Part shown: positions 34,318 to 42,741 of the stretch, in pieces
Numbering within the stretch: position 1 is the stretch's first letter
Layout: each line of letters starts with the position of its first letter
Origin: Antrihabitans spumae
GTDB taxonomy: Bacteria; Actinomycetota; Actinomycetes; Mycobacteriales; Mycobacteriaceae
DNA length: 64,000 nucleotides
Direction of reading: 5' to 3'
NCBI RefSeq assembly: GCF_043944905.1
Contig: NZ_JBIMSN010000141.1
Span: forward strand, 11,299 to 75,298
Notes under the pieces: generated by a model
What the model was told of the DNA's origin: nothing
What the model saw: only the letters and a program-made list of their open reading frames with translations
Databases searched by the model: none
Program-made: the position numbers and the translations under genes

Positions 34318-34974
34318 ATGTGCGACTTAACTTCACGCGTGTCGACAAGACTATCCGTCGAGCAGCGCAGAGCTCACTTGATCGAGGCCGCGATCGGCCT
34401 CGCCGAACGCAAGGGCGTCGCTGCGGTGACCACCCGTGACGTCGCACAGGCCGCCGGTGTGTCGCTCGGCGTCGTGCACTACTGCTTCGAGAACAAAGAC
34501 GCGTTGATGACCGAGGTCGTCAAGTGCCTCACGACCGATCTGCGCGACGCGGTCGACGAAGATCAGCAGATGCTCGAATGGACCGAGCAGGGCGTCGACG
34601 CTCTGCGTGACCTTCTTCGAGTTGCGTTGAGCGCGATGTGGTTCGACGTCGAACGGACCCGCGACCGGCAGTTGCTGACCTACGAAATCACGACGTATGC
34701 GCTGCGTGAAGGCGAGTCGACGCCGGAACGGCTCGGGATCGCGCGCAATCAGTACGCCTTCAACGATGCAACCCTCGTCGACCTTTTGGAAAAGGCGACC
34801 ACGTTGACCGGAACGACCTGGTCGGTGCCGGTCGGGGTGCTGAGCCGGCTGATGCTCGCGATGATCGACGGTTTGGTCCTGCGCTGGCTCGTCGACGAAG
34901 ACAGCGAAACAGCGACGCTGCAGTTGGACCGAATCGCGGACATGATCTCGTCGCAGGCCACGGTCCTATCGTAG
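34318..34974 (+). CDS. TetR-family transcriptional regulator
   Basis: DNA-binding regulator of about 218 residues. The TetR helix-turn-helix is in AAIGLAERKGVAAVTTRDVA and AAGVSLGVVHYCFENKDALM, followed by an all-helical ligand domain. The start may be ATG 34318 or GTG 34339 (MSTRLS). Neighbours on both sides are unrelated enzymes and a DUF2530 gene on the other strand, so the target is not evident. The 3' end is 17 bp from the convergent DUF2530 gene. Confidence 0.88.
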   Translation: MCDLTSRVSTRLSVEQRRAHLIEAAIGLAERKGVAAVTTRDVAQAAGVSLGVVHYCFENKDALMTEVVKCLTTDLRDAVDEDQQMLEWTEQGVDALRDLLRVALSAMWFDVERTRDRQLLTYEITTYALREGESTPERLGIARNQYAFNDATLVDLLEKATTLTGTTWSVPVGVLSRLMLAMIDGLVLRWLVDEDSETATLQLDRIADMISSQATVLS

Positions 34975-34990
34975 ATCGCTGCAGGTCAGC

Positions 34991-35239
34991 TTAGGTAAGG
35001 CCGGACTGGGCACCCTTGGAGCCGCGCCGCGCCGCGCGTCGCTGAATCCAGAAGATCGTCGTACCGAGAGCGCCGACCGCGAGTCCCGCGATGCACGTCG
35101 GCAGTGCCTCGTCGAACCGGTCGCCGCTCGCCCACACGATCAGCGTCGCGATCGCGAACAGTACGGTTCCGGTTGTCAGCACAGGCCGTGGGTCGGTGAG
35201 GCGCGCGGGGAGTTGCGGTACCTGCGGTGCGTCCGTCAC
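34991..35239 (-). CDS. DUF2530-type small membrane protein
   Basis: Eighty-two residues with two hydrophobic helices (near 23-38 and 49-66) and a basic tail (RRAARRGSKGAQ). It fits DUF2530, and its place next to a divergent marR gene matches Rv0879c-Rv0880 in M. tuberculosis. Start GTG 35237-35239; the open frame extends further 5' across the promoter of marR and is unlikely to be used. Confidence 0.75.
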   Translation of the reverse strand: MTDAPQVPQLPARLTDPRPVLTTGTVLFAIATLIVWASGDRFDEALPTCIAGLAVGALGTTIFWIQRRAARRGSKGAQSGLT

Positions 35240-35316
35240 GTCGACTACCGTACCCGGACTGCCCAGCGGCGCAATCGTGTCCGCTGGCCTGCGGCGTTCC
35301 CGTATTGTTTGCCACT

Positions 35317-35754
35317 GTGACAACCTCCCCCGATCTGCGGACGCTGGCCAGCGACCTCTCCCTGGCCGTTGTGCGTCTCACGCGGCATCTGCGAGGTCGT
35401 CGAGCGGATTCGCAGGTATCGCTGACCCAGCTTTCTGCGTTGGCAACGCTCAGTCGCGAAGGCGCGATGACGCCGGGCGCGCTTGCCGGTATGGAACGCG
35501 TGCAGCCGCCGTCGATGACGAGGGTCATCGCGTCGTTGTCCGACATCGGACTCGTCGAACGGCGCCCGCATCCGACCGACGGTAGGCAGATCATCGTCTC
35601 GCTGTCGGACTCGGGTAGCGCGTTGATTGCCGACGAAGCAAGCGCACGCGAAGCGTGGATGACGGAGAAGCTGTCGACGCTGGCTCCCGAGCAGCTCAAA
35701 ACGCTCGCGGACGCAGTCGCGATCATCACCGACATCGTCAAAAAGTCGGAGTAG
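35317..35754 (+). CDS. MarR-family regulator
   Basis: Regulator of 145 residues with the winged helix of MarR (SLTQLSALATLSREGAMTPG, MERVQPPSMTRVIASLSDIG, wing HPTDGRQIIVSLSDSG). It corresponds by position to Rv0880. Start GTG 35317. The MFS gene begins 25 bp after its stop, so it probably controls that exporter. Confidence 0.88.
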   Translation: MTTSPDLRTLASDLSLAVVRLTRHLRGRRADSQVSLTQLSALATLSREGAMTPGALAGMERVQPPSMTRVIASLSDIGLVERRPHPTDGRQIIVSLSDSGSALIADEASAREAWMTEKLSTLAPEQLKTLADAVAIITDIVKKSE

Positions 35755-35779
35755 CGCCGAACGAGGCACGATAGAAGAC

Positions 35780-37075
35780 GTGTCCGTTGCTAACGTTTCG
35801 ATGTTCAGGTCGCTCAAAGCCAGGAACTACCGGCTGTGGGCGTCGGGTCAGATCGTGTCCCTCGTCGGGACCTGGATGCAGCGGGTCGCGCAGGACTGGC
35901 TTGTTCTGACCCTGTCCGGTGGCAACGCACTCGCCGTCGGCATCGTGATGGCGTTGCAGTTCGGTCCGACGCTCGTGCTGTCGGTGTGGGGTGGCGTGCT
36001 CGCCGATCGGTACGACAAACGCAAGATCCTGATCGCAACACAGGTATCGATGGCGGTCTTTGCTGCGGTGCTTGCCGCGCTCGATCTCGGTGGCGTCGTC
36101 GAGCTGTGGCATGTGTACGTGCTTGCTTTCGCCGCGGGTTGCGCGTCGGCGATCGACGCACCGGCTCGGCAGTCGTTCACCATCGAACTGGTTGGCCGAG
36201 AACTTCTTTCGAACGCGATCGCGTTGAATTCGATGACGTTCAACCTTGCTCGCATCGTCGGTCCGGCCATATCGGGTGTCCTCATCACACTCGTCGGAAC
36301 CGGATTGGTTTTCGCGATCAACGTGGTGTCGTTCGGTTGTGTGATCGCTGCGCTGGTGCTGATGGATCAGAGCAAGCTGACCTCCGTCGAGCATGCAACC
36401 AAAGCGCGTGGCCAGATTCGCGAAGGGTTCAGCTACGTCTGGGGGAGAACCGATCTGCGGGTTCTACTCCTGACCGTGTTCATGGTGTCGACCTTCGGTA
36501 TGAACTTCCCGATCAGCCTGGCCGTGTTGGCGCGCAACACCTTCGGGCTCGGCGCCGATGCCTACGGATTTCTGTCGACAGCACTGGCCGTCGGCACCCT
36601 CGCCGGTGCGACCCTTGCCGCGCGTCGGACGCGACCTGTGCGGATCAAGATCTTCCTCGTCGCGGCAACGGCGTTCGGCGCTTTGGAGATTGCCGTCGGA
36701 GCTATGCCAACGTTCGCGCTCGTCGCCGTTGCCCTTGTGCCGACCGGTGCCGTTGTTCTGACCTTCACGACGTCGGCGATGAATATTCTGCAGATGTCGG
36801 TTGCCTCCGATATGCGCGGCCGCGTGATGGGCATCTACATGCTCTGCTTCCTCGGCGGCACTCCGCTGGGCAGTCCGGTGCTCGGCTGGCTTGCGGATGT
36901 GACGAGCCCACGGGCGCCGCTGCTCGTCGGCGGTGTGATCTCGCTCGCAGCGGGGTTGGCAGGTGGTGCGTACTTGCTGCTGAAACACAGTGACGACCCG
37001 GTCGAGAAGTCGCGCGGGGAGGCGGCAGGCACAGGGCGCGCTGAACTGGAAGGATCCGTGAATCGTATCGACTAG
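35780..37075 (+). CDS. MFS exporter, MFS_3 type
   Basis: Major facilitator of 431 residues with twelve predicted helices. It starts with the typical FRSLKARNYRLWASGQIVSLVGTWMQ block of enterobactin-exporter-like MFS (cited in part), followed by the loop ADRYDKRKIL between helices 2 and 3 and DAPARQSFTIELVG. Likely a drug or metabolite exporter. Start GTG 35780. It follows marR by 25 bp and precedes a P450 gene by 18 bp; the P450 product might be its cargo, but this is inference. Confidence 0.88.
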   Translation: MSVANVSMFRSLKARNYRLWASGQIVSLVGTWMQRVAQDWLVLTLSGGNALAVGIVMALQFGPTLVLSVWGGVLADRYDKRKILIATQVSMAVFAAVLAALDLGGVVELWHVYVLAFAAGCASAIDAPARQSFTIELVGRELLSNAIALNSMTFNLARIVGPAISGVLITLVGTGLVFAINVVSFGCVIAALVLMDQSKLTSVEHATKARGQIREGFSYVWGRTDLRVLLLTVFMVSTFGMNFPISLAVLARNTFGLGADAYGFLSTALAVGTLAGATLAARRTRPVRIKIFLVAATAFGALEIAVGAMPTFALVAVALVPTGAVVLTFTTSAMNILQMSVASDMRGRVMGIYMLCFLGGTPLGSPVLGWLADVTSPRAPLLVGGVISLAAGLAGGAYLLLKHSDDPVEKSRGEAAGTGRAELEGSVNRID

Positions 37076-37093
37076 CGATGTTCACGAGAGAAG

Positions 37094-38431
37094 GTGACGA
37101 CGACTCCTATGACGAGGTCTGTGACGAGCCCGCGGTTCGGTGCAGCGCATGCACTGGCGATGGGCTACGACCCCGAACGCTACTTTCGCCGTCGCGCGAA
37201 CGAGGGCGAGACGTTCGCCGTCGGACTACCGGGTCTCGGTGAGGTGTTGTTCGCGTCGACTGCTGCGGGGGTACGCGAGATTTTCGGTGCACCGGCCACG
37301 TTGTTCTCCCCACCGACGCCGAATCCCATTGCGCCGCTTGTCGGCGACGGTTCGCTGATCTTGTTGTCGGGCGAGCGGCATCGCCGTGAACGGACGCTGC
37401 TGATGCCGTCGTTCCACGGTGAGCGGATGCGCGCGTACGCGGACGTGATGGCTCACGCCGCGGCAGAGGAGATCGAGAGCTGGCGGCCCGGCGCCGACAT
37501 CGCGGTTCGGGCAGCGGCGCAGTCGATCACGCTGCATATCATCATTCGGACGGTCTTCGGGGTTTCCGACCGGGCCCGACGCGACGAGTACGAGCGGGTG
37601 ATCACAGCGCTGATGCAGTCCTACATCGCGCCGCTGATGTTCGTCCCAGCGCTGCGGCGCGAGGTCGTGGGTCTCGGGCCGTGGGCGCGATTCGTCAGGC
37701 TGCGTGCGCAATTCGACGCGCTGCTGTCCGAACAGATCGCCGAGCGGCGCAGGACGGGGGTGGACGGGTACGACGACGTGCTGAGCCTGTTGCTGTCCGC
37801 GACCTACGAGGACGGCACGTCCCTGAGCGATGAGGATCTGCGTCAGGAACTACGGACCCTGCTCGTAGCCGGACACGAAACTACCGCAACGTCTTTGGCG
37901 TGGGCGATGTATCACATCCATCACGACGACGGAGTTCGCGAGCGACTCGTCGCGGAGTTGGCAGCGGACCACTCGCCTGCTGACGTTGCAAAATTGCCGT
38001 ACCTCAACGCAATCTGTCAGGAAACGTTGCGGATGCATCCGACGGTGTCGATCGTGTTGCGACGTCTGAACGGGCCGTTGACAATTCGTGGGGTCCAGCG
38101 GTCGGAAGGCGACGTGGTCGGTGTCGCCGTGCCCGCGTTGCACTTCGACCCCAAGGTTTTTCCTGAACCCGACACGTTCGATCCGGATCGGTTTCTGCTC
38201 CGCAAACCGACGCCGTTCGAGTTCACGCCGTTCGGTGGTGGTCACCGACGTTGCGTGGGTGCGGCCTTCGCGAACTTCGAACTCGCGGTGGTGCTGGCAA
38301 CGATCGTGAGAGGTGCCGAGTTGGACATGTCCGCGGCCGAACGGAGAAAAGGCCAACCCCGCTCGGTCCCGAGGGGTATCGCCGTTCTGCCGAGTCGCGA
38401 AATCGTCCTCAGGCGGCTCCGCCGCTCGTGA
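37094..38431 (+). CDS. Cytochrome P450
   Basis: Haem monooxygenase of 445 residues with all main motifs: I-helix LLVAGHETTATSL, ExxR in QETLRMHP, PERF-like FDPDRFLL and the haem-cysteine loop FGGGHRRCVGAAFA. It resembles the CYP110/CYP138-like group of soluble bacterial P450s; the substrate is not predictable. The last seven codons and the TGA stop come from a palindromic repeat (38411 onward), so the original C-terminus may have been altered by that element. Confidence 0.9.
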   Translation: MTTTPMTRSVTSPRFGAAHALAMGYDPERYFRRRANEGETFAVGLPGLGEVLFASTAAGVREIFGAPATLFSPPTPNPIAPLVGDGSLILLSGERHRRERTLLMPSFHGERMRAYADVMAHAAAEEIESWRPGADIAVRAAAQSITLHIIIRTVFGVSDRARRDEYERVITALMQSYIAPLMFVPALRREVVGLGPWARFVRLRAQFDALLSEQIAERRRTGVDGYDDVLSLLLSATYEDGTSLSDEDLRQELRTLLVAGHETTATSLAWAMYHIHHDDGVRERLVAELAADHSPADVAKLPYLNAICQETLRMHPTVSIVLRRLNGPLTIRGVQRSEGDVVGVAVPALHFDPKVFPEPDTFDPDRFLLRKPTPFEFTPFGGGHRRCVGAAFANFELAVVLATIVRGAELDMSAAERRKGQPRSVPRGIAVLPSREIVLRRLRRS

Positions 38432-38480
38432 GTCTTTTCGGCGGGCCCGCCCACCGAAAAGACTCACGAGGCGCGGAGCG
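38411..38480. repeat. Palindromic repeat, copy 1
   Basis: A 17-bp perfect stem, CTCGTGAGTCTTTTCGG (38425-38441) with its complement at 38454-38470, around a GC-rich 12-nt loop. Outer GCTCCGC and GCGGAGC segments can pair too. The first 24 bases (38411-38434) are identical to copy 2 at 48897-48920. It includes the P450 stop codon and ends 16 bp before the methyltransferase start. It may also act as a terminator. Confidence 0.85.
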
Positions 38481-38495
38481 CCCTACAGTGGTCCG

Positions 38496-39302
38496 GTGGC
38501 AAAAGTAGTCGACATCGACGATCCCGCAGACCCGAGGCTGGACGACTTTCGCGACCTCAACTCCTCCGACCGCCGACCCGACCTGCCCGACGGCAAGGGC
38601 CTCGTCATCGCCGAAGGCGTGCTGGTCGCGCAGCGCATGCTTGCTTCGAGATTCGAACCGGTGTCGTTCCTGGGAGTCGAACGGCGCCGGGCGGAACTGG
38701 CAACCGACCTGGAGGCCACGGACGCGCCGTTTTATCGAACCACCGCTGACGTGATGGCGGAGGTCGTCGGGTTTCATCTCAATCGCGGAGTCCTCGCCGC
38801 CGCGAGCCGACCCGCACCGTTGGACCTGCACGACGTTCTCGCCGGCGCGCGGACCGTCGCGGTGTTGGAGGGCGTCAACGACCACGAGAACATCGGCGCG
38901 ATCTTCCGCAACGCTGCAGGCCTCGGGGCCGACGCCGTCCTGTTCGGCGACAGCTGTGCCGATCCGCTCTACCGGCGAGCTGTCCGCGTATCGATGGGCC
39001 ACGTCCTGCGAGTGCCGTTCGCACGCGTGCCGGATTGGCCGCGTGGTCTGAACATATTGCGGGAGCACGGCTTCCAGGTCATAGCGCTCACGCCGGACCC
39101 GAATGCTGTTTCGTTGGCAGCGGCTATGACGGGGGAGCAGGTCGCTCTGTTGCTCGGCGCAGAGGGACCCGGACTCGTCGAACACACCATGCGCAGCAGC
39201 GACGTTCGTGCCCGGATCCCGATGGCGCCAGGCACCGATTCGCTCAATGTCGCGACGGCCGCCGCGATGGCGTTCTACGAACGCGTCAGAATGACACCGT
39301 GA
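38496..39302 (+). CDS. SpoU/TrmH-family RNA 2'-O-methyltransferase
   Basis: SAM-dependent knotted methyltransferase of 268 residues acting on rRNA or tRNA ribose. An N-terminal substrate-binding domain (GLVIAEGVLVAQRML) is followed by the SPOUT fold with motif 1 DHENIGAIFRNAAGLGAD, motif 2 LLLGAEGPGL and motif 3 ARIPMAPGTDSLNVATAAAM. It matches Rv0881 by position. Start GTG 38496; the open frame runs through the repeat upstream, which is not coding for this protein. Its TGA overlaps the next GTG. Confidence 0.9.
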   Translation: MAKVVDIDDPADPRLDDFRDLNSSDRRPDLPDGKGLVIAEGVLVAQRMLASRFEPVSFLGVERRRAELATDLEATDAPFYRTTADVMAEVVGFHLNRGVLAAASRPAPLDLHDVLAGARTVAVLEGVNDHENIGAIFRNAAGLGADAVLFGDSCADPLYRRAVRVSMGHVLRVPFARVPDWPRGLNILREHGFQVIALTPDPNAVSLAAAMTGEQVALLLGAEGPGLVEHTMRSSDVRARIPMAPGTDSLNVATAAAMAFYERVRMTP

Positions 39303-39601
39303 GCACGTCCGAACCGAGCACGCCCGAACCGAGCACGCAGGCTGAACCGACGCCGTGGCAGGCAGGTCTGCTCGTGACAGCATTTGCGGCGATCCTGACA
39401 ACGTGCGCGCTGTACGGGTTCGGCATAGCGCTCGCGAATGTGCATCCTGCGCTCGCCGTTGTCATCAACCTCGTCGCCGTCGGCGGTACCGCTCCGACCG
39501 TCTGGGGCTGGCGCGCCATCCCCGTCGTCCGCTGGGTCGCGCTCGGGATCGGGATCGGCGTCGTTGTGGGGTGGCTCGGCCTACTCATCTCAGCGGTGTG
39601 A
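39299..39601 (+). CDS. DUF2537-type small membrane protein
   Basis: One hundred residues with a Ser/Thr/Pro-rich N-terminus and three hydrophobic helices (near 21-44, 50-63, 74-97). Family DUF2537, function unknown; Rv0882 holds this place in M. tuberculosis. The GTG start overlaps the methyltransferase TGA (GTGA), so the two are translationally coupled. Confidence 0.75.
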   Translation: MSTSEPSTPEPSTQAEPTPWQAGLLVTAFAAILTTCALYGFGIALANVHPALAVVINLVAVGGTAPTVWGWRAIPVVRWVALGIGIGVVVGWLGLLISAV

Positions 39602-39637
39602 CGCACTCGCCGGCGCTGGGAGCACTGACACCCGCCG

Positions 39638-40378
39638 CTATCGCCGCTGCTTGCGCCGCCACTTCTTGAAGAACCCGGCTTCGGCGGGCACGGCCTCGAC
39701 CGGTTGCGACATGGCTGCCACGGGCGCCCGCGGGATCTCTTCGCCCTCGCCGTAGAGCGCGAACCCGCACACGACGATCCCCGCCGGGTCGAGGGCACCC
39801 TGCTGCGGCGTGCCGCGGTAGCGAAAGCCGAGGGCGCGTTCGTTCGCGGCGTCGGCGAAATCCTGTGGATCGAACGGCAGCGACTGCGGATCGGGTATCA
39901 CGCCTGGCGTGTGCTCCATCGGGTGTTCGCCCGCCCAGAACGGCCGCTCCCAGACCAACGGGAGACCGTGGTCCTCGAGGATGTTCGTCTTGGTTGCGCT
40001 GAACGAACGTCGAAGTTCCCCTCGCTCCCACGTCGCGAACGCACCCCACTCCCGAACCGGGTCGATCGACACCAGGTAGGTGTACTCGGAGGCCAGCGGA
40101 CGAATCCACGACGGTGAGATCTTGGCAGGATGGGCGATCTCGAGCTGCGGACCGCAGACGACGGTCAGACCGGGATAACACCCGATGTAGACGCCGTTGC
40201 CACCGATGCCCGCGCTGGTCGAGAGCGGGCCGACAGCCAGCGGGACCACAACCGATTCCGGATACAGGTGGCTGGCGAGTGCGTGTGCTGCGTGTTGATC
40301 CGGCTCGCGATGATTGCGCAGCGTGGTGGCCGGGTCAGGGGCGTCCACATACCAAATAGTCGATGCTTTGGCCCCCAC
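39638..40378 (-). CDS. DUF6928-type protein
   Basis: Soluble protein of about 246 residues. It starts GAKASTIWYVDAPDPATTL, the typical opening of the family I know as DUF6928, and has GVYIGCYPGLTVVC and WERPFWAGEHP blocks. The tail is basic (FFKKWRRKQRR). Function unknown; some members are annotated near stress genes. Start GTG 40376-40378. It converges with the DUF2537 gene. Confidence 0.65.
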   Translation of the reverse strand: MGAKASTIWYVDAPDPATTLRNHREPDQHAAHALASHLYPESVVVPLAVGPLSTSAGIGGNGVYIGCYPGLTVVCGPQLEIAHPAKISPSWIRPLASEYTYLVSIDPVREWGAFATWERGELRRSFSATKTNILEDHGLPLVWERPFWAGEHPMEHTPGVIPDPQSLPFDPQDFADAANERALGFRYRGTPQQGALDPAGIVVCGFALYGEGEEIPRAPVAAMSQPVEAVPAEAGFFKKWRRKQRR

Positions 40379-40517
40379 GGCCGGCACCTCACCTTCGCGC
40401 ATCGTCGTGAGTTCGAACAGTCGAAACAGAGACTACGACGTCGGCGCGACACGCGCGGTGTTGGCTACCGCTAGTTGATCTTTCGTACCCCGGTGGCAGG
40501 GATCGAAGAAGTCCGGT

Positions 40518-41336
40518 TCAGTGCCCCGAGCTGCGGATGCCGAGCAGGACGTCCTCCCAGGACGGCATCGCAGGCTTGCCGCGCTTGTCCTTCGGGTTCG
40601 GATGCGTCGGTGCCTGTTTGGGTTCGTCGGGCTCGTCGAGCGGTTCGGGAGTCCGCGGTGTCGATTCGTAGTAGTCGTCGAGAGTGTGCTGCGGATCGGG
40701 CTCGTGCGTGGCCTCCGCGACCCGGGTGACGGGCGACAGTCCACGCAGTGGGCGGCCGAAGTCGGGATCGACGAGATCGGCCGCGGTGTCGTCCAGCGCT
40801 GTCACCGTGCCGCCGTGTGCGTCGCGCTGGAAGCGCCAGTGCGCGGCATTCGAGGTGCGGCCTGCCTGCCACCGGAGTTCGGCGATCCAGTGGCCGTCGT
40901 CGTCTTTCCAGGCGTCCCATTCGGCTTCGTCGATGCTGTGCCCGCGTGCTCGAAATGCCAGGCCGACAACTTCGGCGAGAGTGAGCACGGCAGGACCGTT
41001 TTCGCGGACGGGGTGCCCCAGCTGTGCGAGGTCTGCGGCGCGGGAACGCTCGAGCAGAACCGGGTAGGCGTAACGCTCGACCCGATGCACGGCCATTCCG
41101 GACTGTGCCGCGACCTGTTCGACCGATGCGCCTGCGCGAATCCGTGCCTGGATGTCGCGTGGACGTAGCGTGCTTTCCATCTCGATCTCTATCTGTCCGA
41201 ATCGAGCGATGTCGCCACGAGCCGCGGCGCGAAGTTTGTCGTTCAGGGGCATACGAAATTTTTCACCGGTCTCCCGGTCGGCGCACACGAGGTGCTTGCC
41301 GTCGGGCTGCAGTCCGATCACTTCGAGTTCTCGCAC
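40518..41336 (-). CDS. sepH: Septation protein SepH
   Basis: Cell-division protein of 272 residues that binds FtsZ in actinobacteria. The N-terminal DUF3071 region (VIGLQPDGKHLVC, FRMPLNDKLRAAARGD, LRPRDIQARIRAGASVEQVA) contains the helix-turn-helix needed for function; a Pro/Glu/Asp-rich linker leads to the short conserved C-terminal PSWEDVLLGIRSSG. It corresponds to Rv0883c. Start GTG 41334-41336. It is followed by 235 bp without a gene before serC on the same strand. Confidence 0.88.
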   Translation of the reverse strand: MRELEVIGLQPDGKHLVCADRETGEKFRMPLNDKLRAAARGDIARFGQIEIEMESTLRPRDIQARIRAGASVEQVAAQSGMAVHRVERYAYPVLLERSRAADLAQLGHPVRENGPAVLTLAEVVGLAFRARGHSIDEAEWDAWKDDDGHWIAELRWQAGRTSNAAHWRFQRDAHGGTVTALDDTAADLVDPDFGRPLRGLSPVTRVAEATHEPDPQHTLDDYYESTPRTPEPLDEPDEPKQAPTHPNPKDKRGKPAMPSWEDVLLGIRSSGH

Positions 41337-41571
41337 TCCGACCTCCTGATCGCGCCGACTCGCGAATCTGCCCGTACGCCGACAGTAATGCACCTGTGAT
41401 CTTGCGCAGGGCAGGACACGCTGGGGGAGTAGCTATACCTGACAGCGGGTTCGAGTTACGCTGCCTTGTTCCGCGTTCTCCGGACCCGACGCGACGGCGT
41501 CCCACCTGGCAAAGTTCCAGCGTACGTTGACAATTGGGGTCGCGACCTGGGTGTTCGGACCCCCGCTGGAT

Positions 41572-42696
41572 TCAGTTGGCTTGTCCGACAACCCAGTCGA
41601 TGCATGCGGTGAGCGCGCTCACATCGTCGGGATCGATCGCAGGGAACATGCCGACCCGAAGCTGGTTGCGGCCCAACTTGCGGTAGGGCTCGGTGTCGAC
41701 GATGCCGTTGGCGCGCAACACCTTTGCCACCGCTGCAGCGTCCACCGATGCGTCGAAGTCGATCGTTCCGACGACCTGTGAGCGGTGTGCCGGATCGGTG
41801 ACGAACGGCGTCGCGAACTCACTTGCCTCGGCCCAGGAGTACAGCCGCGAGGACGAATCCGCGGTTCGCTGCACCGCCCAGTCCAAGCCGCCGTTGCCGT
41901 TGAGCCATTCGATCTGGTTGGCGAATAGCAGCAGGGTTGCCAGCGCAGGCGTGTTGTACGTCTGATCCTTCGTGCTGTTGTCGATTGCGATAGGCAGCGA
42001 AAGGAAGTCGGGGGTCCAGCGGCCGGAGGTCTTGATCTCCTCGACGCGGGCGAGCGCCGCAGGGCTCATCAGTGCGACCCACAGTCCGCCGTCGGCGGCG
42101 AAGCACTTCTGCGGGGCGAAGTAGTACACGTCCGCGTCGTTGAGATCCACCGGCAGGCCACCCGCGCCCGAGGTCGCGTCGATGGCGATCAGGGCGTTCT
42201 CGGAACCGGCGGGACGTACAACGGGGATCGACACACCCGTCGAGGTCTCGTTGTGCGCCCAGCCGATGAGGTCGACAGACGGGTCCGACACCGGTTCGGG
42301 CGCGCTGCCCGGCTCGGCCTTCACGACGATCGGGTCGCCGATGAACGGGTTGGCCTTCGCGACCGATGCGAACTTGGAGCTGAACTCGCCGTTGGTCAGG
42401 TGCAGCGACCGCTCCCGGATCAGACCGAATGCAGCGGCGTCCCAGAACGCCGTCGTTCCGCCGTTGCCGAGTACCACCTCGTAACCGTCGGGTAGTGCGA
42501 ACAGATCTCGGAGGCCCGAACGAACGCGCGCGACGACGTCCTTGACCGGCTTCTGCCGGTGACTCGTGCCGAATACCGACGCGCCGACATCGACCAGAGA
42601 CTGCAACTGCTCCGGACGGACCTTCGACGGTCCACAGCCGAAGCGGCCGTCGGCAGGTTTGAGGTCGGCGGGAATGGTCGGGAGAGCAGATGTCAT
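41572..42696 (-). CDS. serC: Phosphoserine aminotransferase
   Basis: PLP enzyme of 374 residues that makes phosphoserine in serine biosynthesis. The actinobacterial form is recognised by RFGCGPSKVRPEQL, VFGTSHRQKPVKD, VLGNGGTTAFWDA, IDATSGAGGLPVD and the PLP lysine in YFAPQKCFAADGG. Rv0884c is the counterpart. Start ATG 42694-42696. It follows the citrate synthase gene by 45 bp on the same strand, so both may share a transcript. Confidence 0.95.
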   Translation of the reverse strand: MTSALPTIPADLKPADGRFGCGPSKVRPEQLQSLVDVGASVFGTSHRQKPVKDVVARVRSGLRDLFALPDGYEVVLGNGGTTAFWDAAAFGLIRERSLHLTNGEFSSKFASVAKANPFIGDPIVVKAEPGSAPEPVSDPSVDLIGWAHNETSTGVSIPVVRPAGSENALIAIDATSGAGGLPVDLNDADVYYFAPQKCFAADGGLWVALMSPAALARVEEIKTSGRWTPDFLSLPIAIDNSTKDQTYNTPALATLLLFANQIEWLNGNGGLDWAVQRTADSSSRLYSWAEASEFATPFVTDPAHRSQVVGTIDFDASVDAAAVAKVLRANGIVDTEPYRKLGRNQLRVGMFPAIDPDDVSALTACIDWVVGQAN

Positions 42697-42741
42697 GTGG
42701 GTCAGATTAGTCGGTGGACCACACGAGACCTGACGCGGTGT

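Noticed and set aside
34986..35008. CTTAGGTAAGGC sequence resembling the left half of an IdeR box
   Set aside because: It lies at the meeting 3' ends of two convergent genes, the right half does not match, and there is no promoter to control.
37850..38467. Minus-strand frame across the P450 3' end and repeat
   Set aside because: Antisense to an intact P450 and its only notable part is the repeat translation; no supporting start or family similarity.
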